Positions 61,615-64,000 of a stretch of DNA of 64,000 nt are shown here, piece by piece. Source of the DNA: Nocardioides sp. YR527 (lineage in GTDB: Bacteria > Actinomycetota > Actinomycetes > Propionibacteriales > Nocardioidaceae). The stretch's first letter is position 1. Every line of letters begins with the position of its first letter. The stretch covers positions 434,001-498,000 of the forward strand of contig NZ_FNFN01000003.1 in the NCBI RefSeq assembly GCF_900101045.1. The letters run 5' to 3'. The notes under the pieces were generated by a model. It worked only from the letters and a program-made list of their open reading frames with translations, ran no database searches and was not told where the DNA came from. A program made the translations under genes and the position numbers.

Positions 61615-61742
61615 GGCGCGTGATCCTTTACGTGTCGTTCACACAATGATTGGAAAACAGAAACCCAATCTTAATGGACGCAAGCCGCAAACACCCGTGA
61701 TCGTGTGCTGCGTCACTTGGATCGTGCAAGTGAACCGAAACA

Positions 61743-61764
61743 GGCCGTGCCATAAGGCACGGCC
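61743..61764 (-). terminator. Terminator of tRNA-Gly
   Basis: A perfect 9-bp stem GGCCGTGCC-ATAA-GGCACGGCC is followed on the minus strand by TGTTTCGG. It lies nine bases past the CCA end. Confidence 0.88.
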
Positions 61765-61772
61765 CGAATCAA

Positions 61773-61848
61773 TGGAGCGGACGACGAGATTCGAACTCGC
61801 GACATCAACCTTGGGAAGGTTGCGCTCTACCAACTGAGCTACGTCCGC
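61773..61848 (-). tRNA. tRNA-Gly (CCC)
   Basis: This 76-base gene on the minus strand has an acceptor stem GCGGACG/CGTCCGC, discriminator T, encoded CCA, D arm AGCTCAGTTGGTAGAGC, anticodon stem CAACC/GGTTG with loop TTCCCAA (anticodon CCC) and a T arm CGAGTTCGAATCTCG. It reads GGG codons. On the minus strand TAACAT lies 13 bases before the mature 5' end, with TTCACA further up as a possible -35. Confidence 0.97.
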
Positions 61849-61897
61849 AGGTGCGACCAGGATGTTACCCCACACACCGGGCCAGGTGTGAACCGGT

Positions 61898-62689
61898 TCA
61901 GGAAAGTCGCGTCATCCGTGGATAGCGGGCCGACAGCCCCTCGCCCGCCGGGCCACGGAGCATGCGGCGTACGGCCCAGGGGAGCGCGCGGGCGGCCAGC
62001 CGCCGGACCTCGCGGATGGGGCCGGCCAGGCCGTTCGGGCCCGGTTCCTCGACGACGGCCAGTGGCTTCGGGGTGGGCAGGTGATGGCGTACGCCGAGGG
62101 TGTCGAGGACCTTGATCGCCATCAGCTGGTGGCCGGGGGCGCCCAGGAAGCCGTGGCCGTCCCAGTAGCCGGCGTCGTCGTACTCGGTCATCCGCCAGAA
62201 GTCGACCAGCGTGGCCCCGCGCCGCTGCGCGATCTCGCGCACCGCTTCGTTGTAGACCGCGAAGCGTCCGCGGAGCAGCCGCCCGACGGTGGTCGACCGA
62301 GCGCCGTAGGCGGTGAAGACCAGCACCTTCGCGCCGGTCTCGGTCAGGTCGCCGATCGCGGACTCGTAGGTGGCGAGCAGGTCATCGATGTTCACATGTG
62401 GCCACATCAGATCGACCGATCCGCCGTAGATCGTCACCACGTCCGGCTCGAGCGTGATCGCCCGCCCGACCTGCTCCTTGACGATCCTGTCGATCCCGCG
62501 GCCGCGGACGGCGAGGTTGGCGTAGGTGAACTCGGGGGTCCGCTCGGCCATCACCTCGGCGACCCGATCGGCCCAGCCGCGCACGCCGTTCGGGCGACGG
62601 ACGTCGGTGTCGCCGACGCCCTCGGTGAAGGAGTCGCCCAGCGCGACGTACCGGCGGTAGCCGCCGGGGATCAGCGCATCCAGTGCCAT
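61898..62689 (-). CDS. SGNH/GDSL hydrolase family protein
   Basis: The 263-residue protein has the block I nucleophile Ser in ALGDSFTEGVGD and a C-terminal DGHGFLGAPGH His. The usual block III GxND is changed: YGGSVDLMWP lacks the Asn that helps the oxyanion hole. A basic, Pro-rich extension (about 200-263) follows the fold. It is an esterase, lipase or thioesterase; no signal peptide is seen. Divergent from dcd. Confidence 0.85.
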   Translation of the reverse strand: MALDALIPGGYRRYVALGDSFTEGVGDTDVRRPNGVRGWADRVAEVMAERTPEFTYANLAVRGRGIDRIVKEQVGRAITLEPDVVTIYGGSVDLMWPHVNIDDLLATYESAIGDLTETGAKVLVFTAYGARSTTVGRLLRGRFAVYNEAVREIAQRRGATLVDFWRMTEYDDAGYWDGHGFLGAPGHQLMAIKVLDTLGVRHHLPTPKPLAVVEEPGPNGLAGPIREVRRLAARALPWAVRRMLRGPAGEGLSARYPRMTRLS

Positions 62690-62831
62690 GGCTCCGATTC
62701 AATCGGGTTTACCCCGGGACGTACGACTCTGGCGCGGAATCTGTGACGCATGGGGTAGGGGTGATTCCAGAGACGCCGCCAGGGGCAACGCAGGAGCAGT
62801 ACACAGCGCCCGGCTGCGTTAGGTTTGCCTC

Positions 62832-63407
62832 GTGCTGCTGAGCGACAAGGACATCCTGACCGAGATCAACGACGGGCGGATCGTCATCGACCCCTGGGAC
62901 GAGTCGATGCTGCAGCCGTCGTCCGTCGACGTACGTCTGGATCGGTTCTTCCGGGTCTTCGACAACCACAAGTACGCCACGATCGACCCGGCCGTGGACC
63001 AGTCCGAGCTCACCCGGCAGATCGAGACCGAGGGGGACGAGCCGTTCATCCTGCACCCGGGCGAGTTCGTGCTCGGGTCGACGTACGAGACCGTCAGCCT
63101 GCCCGACGACATCGCCGCGCGGGTCGAGGGGAAGTCGTCGCTGGGGCGCCTCGGGCTGCTCACCCACGCCACCGCCGGCTTCGTCGACCCGGGCTTCTCC
63201 GGCCATGTCACGCTCGAGCTGGCCAATGTCGCGACGCTTCCGATCAAGCTCTACCCGGGGATGAAGATCGGTCAGTACTGCTTCTTCAGGCTCACCTCGC
63301 CCGCGCAGAACCCCTACGGCAGCGAGAAGTACGGGAGCCGCTACCAGGGCCAGCGCGGCCCGACCGCCTCGCGCAGCTTCCAGAGCTTCCACCGCACCAA
63401 GATCTGA
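62832..63407 (+). CDS. dcd: dCTP deaminase (possibly bifunctional deaminase/dUTPase)
   Basis: The 191-residue homotrimeric enzyme makes dUMP precursors from dCTP. Motifs: [28 protein letters not shown] (substrate binding and catalysis, with the Glu of ...[21 protein letters not shown] nearby) and a C-terminal [11 protein letters not shown] nucleotide lid. The actinobacterial form (M. tuberculosis Dcd) is bifunctional, producing dUMP directly. It starts at GTG 62832 with no SD, which suits a leaderless message after AGGTTTGCC. AACGCAG and CTGCGTT flank the promoter region (62787-62820). Confidence 0.95.
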   Translation: MLLSDKDILTEINDGRIVIDPWDESMLQPSSVDVRLDRFFRVFDNHKYATIDPAVDQSELTRQIETEGDEPFILHPGEFVLGSTYETVSLPDDIAARVEGKSSLGRLGLLTHATAGFVDPGFSGHVTLELANVATLPIKLYPGMKIGQYCFFRLTSPAQNPYGSEKYGSRYQGQRGPTASRSFQSFHRTKI

Positions 63408-63416
63408 GAGCGTCCG

Positions 63417-64000
63417 GTGGGCGAGGTCTTCGCGGGGCGCTACGAGCTGTTGGAGCCGATCGCGGAGGGAGGCATGGGCGCGGTCTGGCAGGTCCACGAC
63501 CGCCGAGACGGCACCGTCAAAGCTGCCAAGCTGCTGCGTCAGCGGGACGCCTCCTCCCTGCTCCGGTTCATCCGGGAGCAGGCCACCCGGATCCATCATC
63601 CGCATGTCGTGACTCCCCTCGGCTGGGCCGGCGAGGACGACAGTGTGCTGTTCACGATGCCGCTGCTGCGCGGCGGGTCGGTCGCCATGCTGCTGGGCGA
63701 CTTCGGTGCTCTCCCCGAGCAGTGGGTCGTCGCGATCCTCGATCAGACCCTGTCGGCTCTCGAGGCCGTGCACGCCGCCGGCGTGGTGCACCGCGACGTG
63801 AAGCCGGGCAACCTGCTGCTGGAGGTGACCGGCGCGGGCGTTCCTCACGTGCGGCTCTCCGACTTCGGCGTGGCCGTCCCCGCCGACCAGCCGCGGCTCA
63901 CCGAGGCCAACGTGATGATCGGTACGCCTGGCTACATGGCGCCCGACCAGGGCTTCGATCCCGATCCCCGCGACGACCTCTACGCCGCCGCGGTCACGGG
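63417..64000 (+). CDS. Ser/Thr protein kinase, 3'-truncated
   Basis: The frame opens at GTG 63417, nine bases after dcd, and runs to the window end (194 residues visible). Kinase elements: glycine loop IAEGGMGAVW, the VAIK-like Lys in KAAKLL, HRDVKPGNLLL and SDFGVA. The APE motif reads APD (GTPGYMAPDQ), a mild departure. The activation loop is short. It is probably a soluble-domain-first kinase with a C-terminal part outside the window. Its spacing suggests cotranscription with dcd. Confidence 0.9.
   Translation, partial: MGEVFAGRYELLEPIAEGGMGAVWQVHDRRDGTVKAAKLLRQRDASSLLRFIREQATRIHHPHVVTPLGWAGEDDSVLFTMPLLRGGSVAMLLGDFGALPEQWVVAILDQTLSALEAVHAAGVVHRDVKPGNLLLEVTGAGVPHVRLSDFGVAVPADQPRLTEANVMIGTPGYMAPDQGFDPDPRDDLYAAAVT

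Noticed and set aside
61615..61742. A promoter for the lyase gene in the AT-rich gap
   Set aside because: Several -10-like words exist but none has a -35 at 16-18 bases; I could not choose one.
62709..63848. A 379-codon minus frame over dcd and the last kinase gene
   Set aside because: Both plus-strand genes have complete catalytic motifs; the minus frame has none.

Overview
The window reads as chromosome of a high-GC actinobacterium, most likely a Nocardioidaceae relative (Nocardioides/Aeromicrobium type). This is an inference from a WhiB7 regulator, an ECF41 sigma factor with its AhpD-like partner, a KstR-type operator, an F420/PPOX-type flavoprotein, an actinobacterial Dcd, and the very frequent GGCGTACG word. 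No phage, IS element, CRISPR array or rRNA is visible. One tRNA-Gly(CCC) gene is present. Both ends cut genes: a 2-oxoacid dehydrogenase E2 on the left and a Ser/Thr kinase on the right.

Layout. 0-2.7 kb: E2 core and a secreted RTX-repeat protein. 2.7-8.6 kb: a minus-strand operon of a TetR regulator and two tandemly duplicated ABC ATPase/permease pairs. 8.6-12.5 kb: a secreted EEP nuclease/phosphodiesterase, a fused carboxyltransferase whose linker is made of dispersed-repeat DNA, and a luciferase-like monooxygenase. 12.5-13.4 kb: an HNH endonuclease gene behind a leader with a 30-codon uORF and a U-tailed terminator. 13.4-17.7 kb: an amino-sugar operon (ROK regulator, GH3 hexosaminidase, ROK kinase, NagB), followed tail-to-tail by galT. 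18.9-33.7 kb: a divergent locus with PP2C, FHA and Ser/Thr kinase genes on the minus strand. Facing them on the plus strand are a roughly 2100-residue single-pass Ig-like/Fn3 surface protein, a MoxR ATPase, a DUF58 protein and a TgpA-like transglutaminase-fold membrane protein. 33.7-41.8 kb: small redox and VOC genes, PucR regulator/ferredoxin reductase/acyl desaturase, TetR regulator/epimerase with paired operators, a RipA-like membrane protein and peptidase E. 41.9-51.9 kb: a secreted M4 protease, whiB7, the ECF41/AhpD pair, pgm, a crotonase, a proline-rich membrane protein, an SDR and a LysE-type exporter. 52-64 kb: LysG-type regulator, two MFS transporters, a FadE5-like acyl-CoA dehydrogenase, a SnoaL protein with a KstR-like box, a second RTX protein, a lyase, tRNA-Gly, an SGNH hydrolase, dcd and a kinase.

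How the genes work together. The 18.9-33.7 kb locus looks like one envelope-linked system. Phosphorylation components (phosphatase, FHA reader, kinase with an outside Fn3-like domain) are transcribed away from a MoxR/DUF58/transglutaminase-fold machine and its giant surface protein. The transglutaminase domain appears to lack its catalytic cysteine. The HNH leader has mutually exclusive terminator and antiterminator pairings around its uORF, which is the logic of ribosome-mediated attenuation. Several promoters can be read directly: matched divergent ECF41 promoters, a KstR-like box, paired TetR operators, and a sigma-70-like fadE promoter with an operator-like element over the start site. Two families of dispersed short repeats occur, and each has one copy that became protein-coding.
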